The notes below the pieces were generated by a model that was not told the DNA's origin, searched no databases, and was given only the letters and a program-made list of their open reading frames with translations. A stretch of DNA of 64,000 nt from Arthrobacter cavernae (GTDB taxonomy: Bacteria; Actinomycetota; Actinomycetes; Actinomycetales; Micrococcaceae), in the NCBI RefSeq assembly GCF_017368795.1, contig NZ_JAFNLL010000031.1:33612-97611 (forward strand), read 5' to 3'. The translations under genes and the position numbers were made by a program. Shown one piece after another: positions 7,895 to 16,295 of the stretch. The first letter of the stretch is position 1. Each line of letters begins with the position of its first letter.

Positions 7895-8296
7895 ATGAAA
7901 ACGCTGCTCAACATCATCTGGCTCGTCTTCGGCGGCTTCGTCCTGGCCTTGGGGTACTTCGCGGCGGGCATCATTTGCTGCGTGCTCATCGTGACCATTC
8001 CGTGGGGCATCGCTTCGTTCCGGATCGGCGCCTACTGTCTGTGGCCGTTCGGCCGGATGGTGGTGGAGAAGCCCGGCGGAAGCGGCGTCTTCCCCCTGCT
8101 CGGCAACGTGATCTGGCTGCTGGTGGCCGGCATCTGGATCGCGATCGGCCACGTGGTCACGGCCGTCGCCATGGCCATCACCATCATCGGGATCCCGCTG
8201 GCCATCGCCAACCTCAAGCTCATCCCGGTCTCGCTGATGCCGCTCGGCAAGCAGATCGTCCCGAGCAACCAGCCGTTCGTCAGCAGCTACCGCTAA
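7895..8296 (+). CDS. YccF domain-containing membrane protein
   Basis: 133 residues with two YccF repeats, each a hydrophobic hairpin: NIIWLVFGGFVLALGYFAAG then VTIPWGIASFRIGAYCLWPFG, and NVIWLLVAGIWIAIGHVVTA then IIGIPLAIANLKLIPVSLMPLG. The family is widespread and of unknown function. Probably monocistronic. Its stop codon overlaps the stop of the convergent sialidase gene, so there is no terminator between the two. AATTGAGAC precedes ATG 7895 without an obvious strong ribosome binding site. Confidence 0.85.
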   Translation: MKTLLNIIWLVFGGFVLALGYFAAGIICCVLIVTIPWGIASFRIGAYCLWPFGRMVVEKPGGSGVFPLLGNVIWLLVAGIWIAIGHVVTAVAMAITIIGIPLAIANLKLIPVSLMPLGKQIVPSNQPFVSSYR

Positions 8297-10014
8297 AACG
8301 CAAGCACCGCTCCGGTGCGCAGATCGAAACGGAACCCGCGCTCCAAACGCACAACACCGCCGTCGGCCGCTGCCGTGAAGCTGAGCTCAAGCGTCTCCCG
8401 GACCAGGTCCGCTTCCGTGACCGTATAGACCGGCGTGAAGTAGAGGGCCTGCTCGCCCGGCAAAAGGTCCGCGGGCGGGAAGTCCGCCGCGTTCGCGTGA
8501 GGACCGTGAAGTACGACGCCGGCAGCCGGCCGCGTGCCTTCGTTGCGGACCCGCCCGGTGAAGGCGAGGATGTCGCCGGCCTTGTAGCCCGGGGTGATGG
8601 GGCCGTAGTTGAGGTCCTGGGCCGCGCGGGTGCCGAGGACCTGGTCCTGCTCCGTGTAGCCCTGGCCGATTTCCTTCCAGGTCTGGACGTCCCATTCGCC
8701 GTCGCTGTCCGAGGGGATCACATGGAACTCGCCGGCGTTCTGCCAGACGGCGGGGCGGCCGGGCGTGATGGAGCGCAGTTCCATGTGGAAGACGAGGCCC
8801 GCAGGTTGCGGGGCGGGCACACGCCCAGCAGCGGCAAGCTGCGCCGTCAGCTGCCCCGTCAGCTGCCCCGCAGGCACCGAGGCGAACACGATCTCGCGAT
8901 ACCCCTGCCGCTCGTACAGGACGCCGATGTTCCCGTCCGGAAGCCGGGCCGCCGTCGAGTAGGCCGAGCTGCCCTCGCACAGGAGCAGCTTGGCCAGCCA
9001 GCTGGCGCCGTTGTCCGTGGACAGGCTCAGGACGGTGTTGCGGCGCAGGTGGGTGTCCTGGTTGTTGCTGGCGAGCAGCCAGGAACCCGTCTCCGGCACA
9101 TCCCAGGAAGCAACCGTCGGCAGGCCGTCGAAGCGCACCAGGGAGCCGTTGTCGCTGGGGTCCGGAAGATCCTCCACGGACTGCAGCGGGCTCCAGCTCT
9201 GCCCGCCGTCGTCGGACACGGCCGCCAGCCGGCGGGGCGTGGCGCGCGAGTGCAGCAGCAGCCGGCCGTCGTCCAGGCAGGCCACCTTGTTCTCGTTGGG
9301 CCCGATGCCGTCCGGGCCGGCACCGATGAGTTCGCCCAGCGTCCAGTTCTCGCCGTGGTCGTCGCTGTAGGCCGAGGCCGCCATGATGGCGCCGTCCACC
9401 AGAAGCACAAACTGCTGCACCAGCCTGCCCTTGAACCGGCCGGTGTGGACCTGGATGCCCTGGCCTGCCGACGCGAACAGGCCCGTAATGCCGCGCTTGC
9501 CGGCACCCGCGCCGCCCTGTCTTGCGTCGGGCTGACCCAGCTTGAGCTGTTCGGTGAGCCGGCGGTGCTGCCAAGTGGCGCCGTCGTCGTCGGAAAAACT
9601 GACGTCGGCGTGCTGCACGTCGTCGTCGGGCTCCAGGCCGGCGACGGCCTCGAAGAAGCCAGCGTGCGTCCCGGCCGCGTGGAACATGAAGATCCGGCCG
9701 GTCTCGGCGTCCACCAGCAGGCTCGGATCGCCGTAGCCGTTGAGCCCCGCGCCCGTGCGCACCAGCTGCTGCTCGCCCCAGGTGCGGCCGTTGTCCGTAC
9801 TGCGCCGGAGCAGGAGGTCGATGGGGTTGGGGAGGTCGTCCAGGTTGGGGCGGCCGTCGTAGGCGGCCAGGAGCGTGCCCTTCGTGCTGACCGCGAGCGC
9901 CGGGATGCGGTACTGCCGGTAGCCTCCGGTGCCGCGCACCGCCAGGACATGCTCGACGTCGGGACGGGCCTGGGGGAGTGTGCTGCCGCTCGCCGGAGGG
10001 AGGTAGGAGGTCAT
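8293..10014 (-). CDS. Exo-alpha-sialidase (neuraminidase)-like protein
   Basis: 573 residues. The six-bladed propeller is marked by the YRIP motif (RQYRIPALAV, residues 33-42) carrying the catalytic arginine, and by at least five Asp-boxes: STDNGRTWG, SDDDGATWQ, SDDHGENWT, SDDGGQSWS and STDNGASWL. Exo-sialidases release terminal sialic acid from glycans. The C-terminal 150 residues form an extra beta-rich domain with HGPHANAADFPPADLLPGEQ, resembling an NPCBM/NEW3-type or CARDB module. No signal peptide is visible at the chosen start, which is unusual for an enzyme acting on outside glycans. No nan catabolic genes are nearby, so the true substrate may be a related sugar acid or another glycan. 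Confidence 0.8.
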   Translation of the reverse strand: MTSYLPPASGSTLPQARPDVEHVLAVRGTGGYRQYRIPALAVSTKGTLLAAYDGRPNLDDLPNPIDLLLRRSTDNGRTWGEQQLVRTGAGLNGYGDPSLLVDAETGRIFMFHAAGTHAGFFEAVAGLEPDDDVQHADVSFSDDDGATWQHRRLTEQLKLGQPDARQGGAGAGKRGITGLFASAGQGIQVHTGRFKGRLVQQFVLLVDGAIMAASAYSDDHGENWTLGELIGAGPDGIGPNENKVACLDDGRLLLHSRATPRRLAAVSDDGGQSWSPLQSVEDLPDPSDNGSLVRFDGLPTVASWDVPETGSWLLASNNQDTHLRRNTVLSLSTDNGASWLAKLLLCEGSSAYSTAARLPDGNIGVLYERQGYREIVFASVPAGQLTGQLTAQLAAAGRVPAPQPAGLVFHMELRSITPGRPAVWQNAGEFHVIPSDSDGEWDVQTWKEIGQGYTEQDQVLGTRAAQDLNYGPITPGYKAGDILAFTGRVRNEGTRPAAGVVLHGPHANAADFPPADLLPGEQALYFTPVYTVTEADLVRETLELSFTAAADGGVVRLERGFRFDLRTGAVLAF

Positions 10015-10100
10015 ATGTCCATGATACGAGTCGTGCGCAAGCCCCGGCCGGCTCCCGTTCGGTTCATTCTCGCCGTCGACCCCGTGTTATGCGAGGCCGT

Positions 10101-10148
10101 CAGGAAAGCGCCGGCGGGCGGAGCGATCTGAACGCCGGCGCTTTCCTG
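10101..10148 (-). terminator. GC-rich hairpin behind the sigma/anti-sigma operon
   Basis: CAGGAAAGCGCCGGCG (10101-10116) and CGCCGGCGCTTTCCTG (10133-10148) form a perfect 16-bp stem with a 16-base loop, starting 8 bases beyond the end of the anti-sigma-type gene. No T-tract. It could also shield the sialidase promoter. Confidence 0.6.
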
Positions 10149-10155
10149 TGGATTG

Positions 10156-11127
10156 TCAGTTGTTGAGTTCCAACGACGTGATCATGGCCTTGAGGTTCTG
10201 GTACTCGGCCGTCTGCATGTATGCCCGCGCCTCGGCCACTGAATCGAAGCCGGGGCCAGTGCCGCCGACGCTCACTTGGACTGCGTCAGCAAAGCTGAGC
10301 ATGCCCATGGACGTTGAGACCGCCGCATAGAACATACATGCAGTATCGCCCTTGGGGAGTGAGCCGGCATCCAGCAGTCCAACCACGGTGTGGATTTTGC
10401 CGCCCCTGGCCGTTTCATCGATGATGGCGTAGCCGAACTCAACCGACCTCCCCTGTGCCCACGGCTGGGTGGCCGACGGGACGGCAGCCCTATCAAGGAC
10501 GCTGAAGGGAGCCGGAGGACCGGAGCAGGCTCCGCCAAGACCCCCACCCTGCGATAGCTGCAGGGTGGACATCGTCTCTCCGGTTTCGTTGTAGACCCTG
10601 ACCACACTGGATGGGTAGCTGGGGGTTCCGGCCGGTTCCTCCACTGCAGTCCACCCAGCCGGCAGTTTGAAGGAGACCTTCCCGTCTCCGCTTGTAAAGG
10701 CGGTGGCTTGCGGGGCAGCGGGAACAACGGGGGGCGGCCCTGGCAGAGTCGGCACTGGCAGAGTCTGCGCAGGGGAAGGGCCGGCTGCCGTACTGGAGGC
10801 CGGCGTCGGCACCTCTTGTGTGGATGCCGGAGAGCTGGGCGAGCCGCTCACTGCAGGTCCGGCGGGAGTAGCCTCCGGCAACCTCAGGTTGCCCGCCACG
10901 ACGATGCCGGCCGTCACGGCGGCCGCCGTCATGGCGAGCAGGCCCGCTGCAATGGCACGGCGTCTCTTCCGGGCGCCGTCAAGGTTGACCACCTTGGCAT
11001 TGCCGGTGTCGCTGAACGTCCGGATGCCGGTGAGCATCCCGGTCAGCTCAGTCTCACCGTCGGGCGGGCCCGCCGGAAAGTCATTGAGCGGGTCGGCCCC
11101 CGTTACAAGGGACTTGATGGAATCCAT
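10156..11127 (-). CDS. Single-pass membrane protein, putative anti-sigma partner
   Basis: 323 residues. A short cytoplasmic part (1-60, with DPLNDFPAGPPDGETELTGM) is followed by RKRRR and one membrane segment (about 64-85), then a Pro/Ser/Thr-rich linker and an outer domain beginning at SGDGKVSFKLPAGWTAVEEP. It starts one base after the stop of the ECF sigma gene, so it probably restrains that factor, although no zinc-binding HxxxCxxC anti-sigma motif is present. ATG 11127 follows an AAGGAGG ribosome binding site inside the sigma gene's end. The outer domain was not recognised beyond a weak likeness to secreted lipoprotein domains. What it senses cannot be told. Confidence 0.65.
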   Translation of the reverse strand: MDSIKSLVTGADPLNDFPAGPPDGETELTGMLTGIRTFSDTGNAKVVNLDGARKRRRAIAAGLLAMTAAAVTAGIVVAGNLRLPEATPAGPAVSGSPSSPASTQEVPTPASSTAAGPSPAQTLPVPTLPGPPPVVPAAPQATAFTSGDGKVSFKLPAGWTAVEEPAGTPSYPSSVVRVYNETGETMSTLQLSQGGGLGGACSGPPAPFSVLDRAAVPSATQPWAQGRSVEFGYAIIDETARGGKIHTVVGLLDAGSLPKGDTACMFYAAVSTSMGMLSFADAVQVSVGGTGPGFDSVAEARAYMQTAEYQNLKAMITSLELNN

Positions 11128-11128
11128 G

Positions 11129-11641
11129 TCATGCCTCCTTGGCCTGTGCGTACTGCGGTGATGCTGCGGGCATCGCTCTGCGGAATGCTTCCCTGGCCCG
11201 GTGGAGACGCACCTTGGCGGCCGCATCGGTGCAGCCCAGAATCGCTGCGATTTCGCTCAGCGACAGCTCGTCCCAGTAGGCGAGCTGGAGAATGTCCCGG
11301 TCTTTGGGGCGCAGTGTGTCGAGCGTTTCATGGACGTGCGGGGAAGCGTCGCCGCCTGGTGCCGCATTCAGCCGGGAGGCCTCGGCCAGCTTTGCGTTGA
11401 GCTGACGTTGCCGTTCACGTCCCCGGTAGGCGTTACCGATGACGTTCCGGGCCACAGACAGGAGCCACACGAGCGACGGCGGTGAATCCGGCTCCCATTT
11501 CTCCCAAGCGACCCTGAACACGTCAGCCGCCAGCTCCTGGGCCAGCTCCTCATCGTTGACGCGTCGAAGTACAAAGTTGTAGACGCGCGGATACGCATCC
11601 TTGTGCAATGCCACAAACGCTGCTTCGCATTCGGTTAGCAC
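11129..11641 (-). CDS. ECF-type RNA polymerase sigma factor
   Basis: 170 residues. Region 2 is AYPRVYNFVLRRVNDEELAQ with ADVFRVAWEKW; region 4 is LRPKDRDILQLAYWDELSLS with a helix-turn-helix at LSEIAAILGCTDAAAKVRLH. Length and layout fit a minimal ECF (sigma-70 group 4) factor. It is co-transcribed with a membrane protein one base downstream, the usual sigma/anti-sigma arrangement. The LSEIAxxLGxxxAAxKxRLHRAR pattern resembles SigE/RpoE-like sigma factors. An upstream ECF autoregulatory promoter was not identified. Confidence 0.88.
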   Translation of the reverse strand: MLTECEAAFVALHKDAYPRVYNFVLRRVNDEELAQELAADVFRVAWEKWEPDSPPSLVWLLSVARNVIGNAYRGRERQRQLNAKLAEASRLNAAPGGDASPHVHETLDTLRPKDRDILQLAYWDELSLSEIAAILGCTDAAAKVRLHRAREAFRRAMPAASPQYAQAKEA

Positions 11642-11724
11642 GAGCCCCCACCTATAGTCCGTTCCGTCCTGCCACGCAGGCTACCGTAATAGTTTCCGGA
11701 TGGCGGCGGATGGTTACAGGGCGC

Positions 11725-12522
11725 TCAGGGCTGTTTGAACACGCCGTCCCGGAGCAGCGCCACCACGGAGCTGCCGTCCAGCTCGGCGGCGATCTCGACG
11801 TCGTCGGCGTACCCGGCGCCGATCAGCTCGCGGCCGCTGGAGCACTCCCGCAGGATGTCGGCCAGGCGCGGCTCGGCAGCATCGAACACGGCCGCGGCGG
11901 ACTCGGCCTCCGGCGAGAAGCCACCGCGGCCGGCCGCCGCCAGCCCGGCAAGGAACGCGCCGGCACCGATCTGGTCCTCCATGGCCGGCCGCAGGGAGCC
12001 GTCCGGCCACTTTTCCCCGGCCGCAATCACCGCGATCACCGCCTCGGGCGGCAGCTTCGCCACCACCCACTCGGCCGTGGCCGCGGCATTGCGCAGGGAC
12101 ACGGCGGCAAGCAGCGGCGCGGCGGCTGACAGCTCATGGCAGATGGCCGAACCGTTCGGCGACGGCAGCACCACGCGCCGCAGCTCCGGTGCCCCCCGGA
12201 GGCTGGCCGGCGAGAGGCTCAGGCCGCCGGATCCCCGCGGGCCGGCCAGTTCCGCTCCATGGTGGGCCGCGAAATCCTCCGCCGAGACGTCCTTCCACGG
12301 ATACGGCAGGACCTCGGCGCCGCGGTCGACGGCGACGCTCACGCACGTGGTGAAGGACAGGATGTCCACCACCACCACCAGGTTCGCCTGCGGCGCAACG
12401 GCCCGGGCGCCGTCGAGCCCCCACTCGAAGCGGACCGTGTACGGGAGCTGCCGGTGCGCGGCATGCGGCTGCGGACCGGGTGACTGGGAACGGGGTGTCT
12501 GGGAGCTGGGTGTCTGGGTCAT
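11725..12522 (-). CDS. 2-phosphosulfolactate phosphatase (ComB)-like protein
   Basis: 265 residues. Core motifs of the ComB family are present: VVVVDILSFTTCVSVAVDRG near the N-terminus, LPSPNGSAICHEL, and SLRNAAATAEWV. In methanogens ComB dephosphorylates 2-phosphosulfolactate on the way to coenzyme M; bacterial homologues are common without a known pathway. The first 25 residues are a Ser/Pro/Gln-rich tail. ATG 12522 overlaps the stop of the upstream DUF4031-HD gene (ATGA), so the two are coupled. A sulfonate-pathway role would fit the taurine genes in this window, but they lie 7 kb away and this is speculation. Confidence 0.7.
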   Translation of the reverse strand: MTQTPSSQTPRSQSPGPQPHAAHRQLPYTVRFEWGLDGARAVAPQANLVVVVDILSFTTCVSVAVDRGAEVLPYPWKDVSAEDFAAHHGAELAGPRGSGGLSLSPASLRGAPELRRVVLPSPNGSAICHELSAAAPLLAAVSLRNAAATAEWVVAKLPPEAVIAVIAAGEKWPDGSLRPAMEDQIGAGAFLAGLAAAGRGGFSPEAESAAAVFDAAEPRLADILRECSSGRELIGAGYADDVEIAAELDGSSVVALLRDGVFKQP

Positions 12523-13388
12523 TCCAGCTCGGCCGCCAGGTTGCGGCGGGCGGCGTCCAGCCACAGTTCTTTGGCGCGCTCGCCGTGGAAGAGCGGGTCC
12601 AGGGCCAGCAGGTGGCGCACGACGGCGGCGCGGCCCTTCGCGAAGTCGGCGTCGCTGACGTGCGCGTAGTCTTCCCGGACGGCGGCCAGGTAGCGGGCGT
12701 ATTCGTCCGGCTCCCCGCCCAGTATGGACAGGTCCGCATCGCACAGGAGCGCACCGGCGGCGTCGTGCGGTTCCGGATTGTGCTTGGCCGTCAGCCGGAC
12801 CAGCCGGGCGACCTCCGCGACATCCTCGGCGGGCATGCCCGCGGCGCCGAGCTTCTCCTCGGCCAGGCGCGCCGAATCCTCCTCGTCCCGCCCGGCGACG
12901 CCCTCATAGACGGCGTCGTGGAACCAGGCCGCCAGGGCCACGCGGCGGGCCGGAAGCGCCGGCTCCGTCAGCAGGTCCAGGGCCTCCAACACCGCGAGCA
13001 GGTGGGTGAGGCTGTGGTAGCTCCGGCCGTCCTCGCCCCAGCGCTCCAGCAGTTCCCGGCCGAGCGCCTTGTGCCCCGGAAACGTCAGGTTCCACCGCGC
13101 CATGAGCGGAACGGTCAGGGACTTGCTGCGCCCGCGCGCGGGGATGCGGAGCCCGCTGGCGATGAGTTTGCGCACCAGCACCCTGGCCTCTACGGGGACG
13201 GCGCCTGCGGCCACCAGGTCCTTGTAGCGGCGCTCGGGGACGTCATAGTGGTCGCCGTCGAACGCCCGCTCCGGGATCCCCGCCGCCGCGGCGAAGGCGT
13301 GCAGCTCCTCGAGCGAGTCGTCCGAGATGAGGTGCGAAAACACGGTCCCGTGCGCGGGCCACATCGGCGGATCCAGATACACGACCAT
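12519..13388 (-). CDS. DUF4031 plus HD-type hydrolase fusion protein
   Basis: 289 residues. The N-terminal 85 residues are a DUF4031 domain (VVYLDPPMWPAHGTVFSHL...). The rest is a predicted metal-dependent HD hydrolase: YHSLTHL, then AAWFHDAVYEG carrying the His-Asp pair, then CDADLSILGG for the last metal ligand. HD proteins of this type usually act on phosphate esters or nucleotides; the substrate is unknown. ATG 13388 matches the normal DUF4031 start; a TTG two codons earlier is less likely. It overlaps the ComB-like gene by four bases, so the products may act together. Confidence 0.78.
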   Translation of the reverse strand: MVVYLDPPMWPAHGTVFSHLISDDSLEELHAFAAAAGIPERAFDGDHYDVPERRYKDLVAAGAVPVEARVLVRKLIASGLRIPARGRSKSLTVPLMARWNLTFPGHKALGRELLERWGEDGRSYHSLTHLLAVLEALDLLTEPALPARRVALAAWFHDAVYEGVAGRDEEDSARLAEEKLGAAGMPAEDVAEVARLVRLTAKHNPEPHDAAGALLCDADLSILGGEPDEYARYLAAVREDYAHVSDADFAKGRAAVVRHLLALDPLFHGERAKELWLDAARRNLAAELE

Positions 13389-13430
13389 GGCCAAAGTGTA
13401 GTCCCGCAGCCTGGCCTGTCGACCGGGCTG

Positions 13431-14765
13431 TCACCCCTCGGCCGGGAGGATGTTCTGGTTGCCGCGGAACACGTTCCCCGGATCGAACTCGCGCTTCACC
13501 CGGGCCAGTCGCTTGTAGTTGTCCTCCCCGTAGGCGGCCACGATGCGCTCCTGCCCTTCGTGCCCGATGAAGTTCAGCCACACGCCGCCGTTGGTGTACG
13601 GGGCGATGTTCCGGCGGAACCCCTTGACCCAGGCCTTGGCCTCCTGCCCGCCTTCGCGGGTTTCCGCCAGTCCGAACGGGTGGCTCACCCAGGCGGCGCT
13701 GCGGTTGAGCAGCGGCGTGGACGCCGCGGCCGGACCGCCCACTGCCCCGCCCCAGCGCGCAATGAGCTGCTGTGAATGGGGTCCCGGCAGCCGCTGTGCC
13801 GAGTCCACGAAGAGGTCCAGAGCATCATCGCTCAGCTCGTCGTGGTAGTCCGCGCTCCAGTAGTTGTAATGGTCCGGAGGGTCGTCGAGGCTGCACTGGA
13901 AGTCGGCGTATCCCATGGGCTCCACCAGGTCCACGGTGGGACCCATCTCCCGGAACGGCAGGGCATGGACCGCACCGTCGTCGGCGTCGCCCGCATAGAG
14001 GTATGCCACGCCAACCGCCAGCTTGCCCACCATGTCCTCCGGGACAGACTCATCCGGCGGTGCGGTGAGGTAGAACAAGGCCGTCCCGACGGCGTCGGGA
14101 GCTGCCAGTGCGAGGTCCCGGAAGCCGCGGCTGACGTCCGTTGCGGCGTCGCCCGGGAAGAGCATGAGTCCCGCCTGCACGGTGGGGCCGAGTTGGTGCA
14201 GTGTGAAGGTGAAGGACGTGGCGACGCCGAAGTTCCCGCCGCCGCCGTGCAGTGCCCAGAACAGCTCAGGGTTCTCCTGGGCGCTCGCGGTGACGCGCCC
14301 GCCGTCGGCCGTCACGAGGTCCACGGAGAGCAGGTTGTCGCAGGCGAAGCCGTACGAGCGTTCCAACCATCCGGAGCCGCCGCCCAGCGTGAAGCCGGCC
14401 ACGCCGGTAGTGGACGCGCGCCCGCCGGTGGTGGCCAGGCCATGTTCCCCGGTGGCGCGGTCGAACTCGCCCCATGTCACGCCCGCGCCCGCCGTGACGG
14501 TACGGTTTTCGCGGTCCACGCTGATCGACTTCATGGGCCTGACGTCCACCACCAGGCCGTCGTCATTGGTGGACATGCCCGCCACCGAGTGGCCGCCGGC
14601 CCGGACCGCCACCTCCAGCCTGTTGTTGCGGGCGTAGGCCAGGGCGTCGGCAACGTCGCCGGGATCGGCACACCGGGCGATGACGGCCGGTCGACGGTCG
14701 ATCATCGCGTTGAAGAGTTTCCGTGTTTCGTCGTAGTCCGGGCTGTCCGGCCGGATCCATTCCAT
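13431..14765 (-). CDS. FAD-linked oxidase, berberine-bridge-enzyme type
   Basis: 444 residues. FAD-binding PCMH domain in the first half, with RAGGHSVAG holding the histidine that normally carries covalent FAD, and TGVAGFTLGGGSGWLERSYG as the second flavin loop. The cysteine that makes bicovalent linkage in plant berberine bridge enzymes is absent, so attachment is probably through His alone. The C-terminus ends FDPGNVFRGNQNI, the BBE domain signature. Substrate unknown; relatives oxidise sugars, alcohols and alkaloids. ATG 14765 has GGAGGAG eight bases upstream; longer readings run into the E2 repeat and are rejected. No signal peptide. Confidence 0.85.
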   Translation of the reverse strand: MEWIRPDSPDYDETRKLFNAMIDRRPAVIARCADPGDVADALAYARNNRLEVAVRAGGHSVAGMSTNDDGLVVDVRPMKSISVDRENRTVTAGAGVTWGEFDRATGEHGLATTGGRASTTGVAGFTLGGGSGWLERSYGFACDNLLSVDLVTADGGRVTASAQENPELFWALHGGGGNFGVATSFTFTLHQLGPTVQAGLMLFPGDAATDVSRGFRDLALAAPDAVGTALFYLTAPPDESVPEDMVGKLAVGVAYLYAGDADDGAVHALPFREMGPTVDLVEPMGYADFQCSLDDPPDHYNYWSADYHDELSDDALDLFVDSAQRLPGPHSQQLIARWGGAVGGPAAASTPLLNRSAAWVSHPFGLAETREGGQEAKAWVKGFRRNIAPYTNGGVWLNFIGHEGQERIVAAYGEDNYKRLARVKREFDPGNVFRGNQNILPAEG

Positions 14766-14897
14766 GATGGCGCTCCTCCGCATCCACGACCCTGCCCCTG
14801 CACAAAGGTTACGGCGAACGGCCGCCGGGAACCACAGCCAAAGCTTACGTTTTCGGGACGTCGGTGCCCGACGGCGGTGCGGGGCACCGAGGGGCCC

Positions 14898-15006
14898 GCG
14901 CTCCTTCCCAGTTGCCTGCCCGGCCGTGGCCCGTGACGTCCACGGCGGCCCTGAATGGCGGGCTTCGGCCGGAGTGCCCTGCGAAGCAACTGGGAAGGAG
15001 CGTCGG
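14898..15006. repeat. Bipartite inverted-repeat element E2 (~109 bp)
   Basis: Left arm GCGCTCCTTCCCAGTTGC (14898-14915) is an inverted copy of the right arm GCAACTGGGAAGGAGCG (14987-15003). The right half (GCGGCCCTGAA ... TGCGAAGCAACTGGG ... GGAGCGTC) matches E1 at 4404-4516 base for base over long stretches. It lies between the divergent FAD oxidase and TOBE genes, upstream of both. Confidence 0.7.
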
Positions 15007-15102
15007 ACCTTGCGAGATGGCTTGAGGGAGCTGCGACGGTCACATTTCGTTTGCGTCAATATTGATCAGATATAACCGCATTTGAGGAACTATGCTGATT
15101 CC

Positions 15103-15513
15103 ATGCCGCAGATACGAATTTCCGAGGCCGCCAGATTCCTCGGCGTCAGTGACGATACCGTCCGGCGCTGGACCGAGAACGGCACCCTCACCGGGCACAA
15201 GGACGAGTCCGGGCGCCTGGTGGTGGACGGGCTGGAACTGGCCCACGTGGCCCGCGCCCAGGCCCAGCTGCCCGAGGACCCCTCGCGGGCCGGCAGCTCG
15301 GCCCGCAACCGCTTCATCGGGCTCGTCACGGGCATCACGGCAGACAAGGTCATGGCCCAGGTGGAACTGCAGTGCGGGCCCTTCCGCGTGGTCTCGCTCA
15401 TGAGCAGCGAAGCCGTCCGCGAGCTGGGGATCGAGCTCGGCTCCGTGGCCACCGCCGTCGTCAAGGCCACCACCGTCATCATCGAAACGCCGCACGGAAA
15501 GAGCATCGTATGA
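15103..15513 (+). CDS. Molybdate-responsive HTH-TOBE protein
   Basis: 136 residues. The N-terminus is an excisionase/MerR-like helix-turn-helix (ISEAARFLGVSDDTVRRWTENG); the C-terminus is a TOBE/Mop domain (SARNRFIGLVTGITADKVMAQVEL...) that binds molybdate or tungstate. Probably a small ModE analogue acting as sensor-regulator of the modABC operon, which it begins. The stop overlaps the modA start (ATGA). ATG 15103 is chosen over 15082 because the HTH begins directly after it. Operator not identified. Confidence 0.82.
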   Translation: MPQIRISEAARFLGVSDDTVRRWTENGTLTGHKDESGRLVVDGLELAHVARAQAQLPEDPSRAGSSARNRFIGLVTGITADKVMAQVELQCGPFRVVSLMSSEAVRELGIELGSVATAVVKATTVIIETPHGKSIV

Positions 15514-16289
15514 GCATCACGCGCAAGGCCGTCGCGGCATTGTTTGTGACAGGCGCCCTGGCAGCGGGCTTGGCCGGCTGTGCCGGCACTCCGGGCACCC
15601 CAGGCGCGGCCGGCAGCGGAACCCTGACCGTCTTCGCCGCAGCCTCCCTGAAGGCCACGTTCACCACGCTGGTCGCCGAATTCGAGGGCAAAAACCCCGG
15701 CACCAAGGTGGTCCTGAGCTTCGCCGGCTCCTCGGACCTCGCCACCCAGATCACCCAGGGCGCCCCGGCCGACGTCTTCGCCTCGGCGGACACCAAGAAC
15801 ATGGCCAAACTCTCCGATGCGAAGCTGCTGGACGGGACCGCCAGCAACTTCGCCACGAATGTCCTGACCATCGCCGTGCCGCCGGCCAACCCGGCGTCGA
15901 TCAGTTCCTTCGCGGACCTGGCCAAGCCCGGCGTCAAGGTGGTGGTCTGCGCCAGCCAGGTGCCGTGCGGGGCCGCGACGGACGCCGTCGAGAAGGCGAC
16001 AGGGACCACGCTCACCCCGGTCAGCGAGGAATCGTCCGTCACCGACGTCCTGGGCAAGGTCACCTCGGGAGAAGCCGACGCCGGCCTGGTCTACGTCACC
16101 GACGTCAAGGGCGCCGGAGACAAGGTCAAGGGCATCCCCTTCGCCCAGTCGGACCAAGCCGTCAACACGTACCCGATCGCCACCGTTGGCTCGAGCAAGA
16201 ACAAGGAGCTGGCGGCAGCGTTCATCGCCCTGGTCACCGGCAGCGAAGGCAGGAAGACCCTCGGTGACGCCGGCTTCGGGACGCCTTAG
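15510..16289 (+). CDS. modA: Molybdate ABC transporter substrate-binding lipoprotein
   Basis: 259 residues. Signal peptide with lipobox LAGC, modified Cys at residue 24, then LTVFAAASLKATFTTL, the typical ModA beginning; SFAGSSDLATQITQGAPADVFASAD supplies Ser residues that contact the oxyanion. It captures molybdate or tungstate outside the membrane for ModBC. Start overlaps the TOBE gene; modB follows after six bases. Confidence 0.93.
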   Translation: MSITRKAVAALFVTGALAAGLAGCAGTPGTPGAAGSGTLTVFAAASLKATFTTLVAEFEGKNPGTKVVLSFAGSSDLATQITQGAPADVFASADTKNMAKLSDAKLLDGTASNFATNVLTIAVPPANPASISSFADLAKPGVKVVVCASQVPCGAATDAVEKATGTTLTPVSEESSVTDVLGKVTSGEADAGLVYVTDVKGAGDKVKGIPFAQSDQAVNTYPIATVGSSKNKELAAAFIALVTGSEGRKTLGDAGFGTP

Positions 16290-16295
16290 GGAGCC

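Noticed and set aside
7888..10131. 747-codon plus-strand frame across the sialidase gene
   Set aside because: Antisense shadow in high-GC DNA; the minus strand encodes a clear Asp-box protein there.
14766..15059. N-terminal extension of the FAD oxidase
   Set aside because: Would be translated from the E2 repeat; a good ribosome binding site precedes ATG 14765 and the fold starts there.
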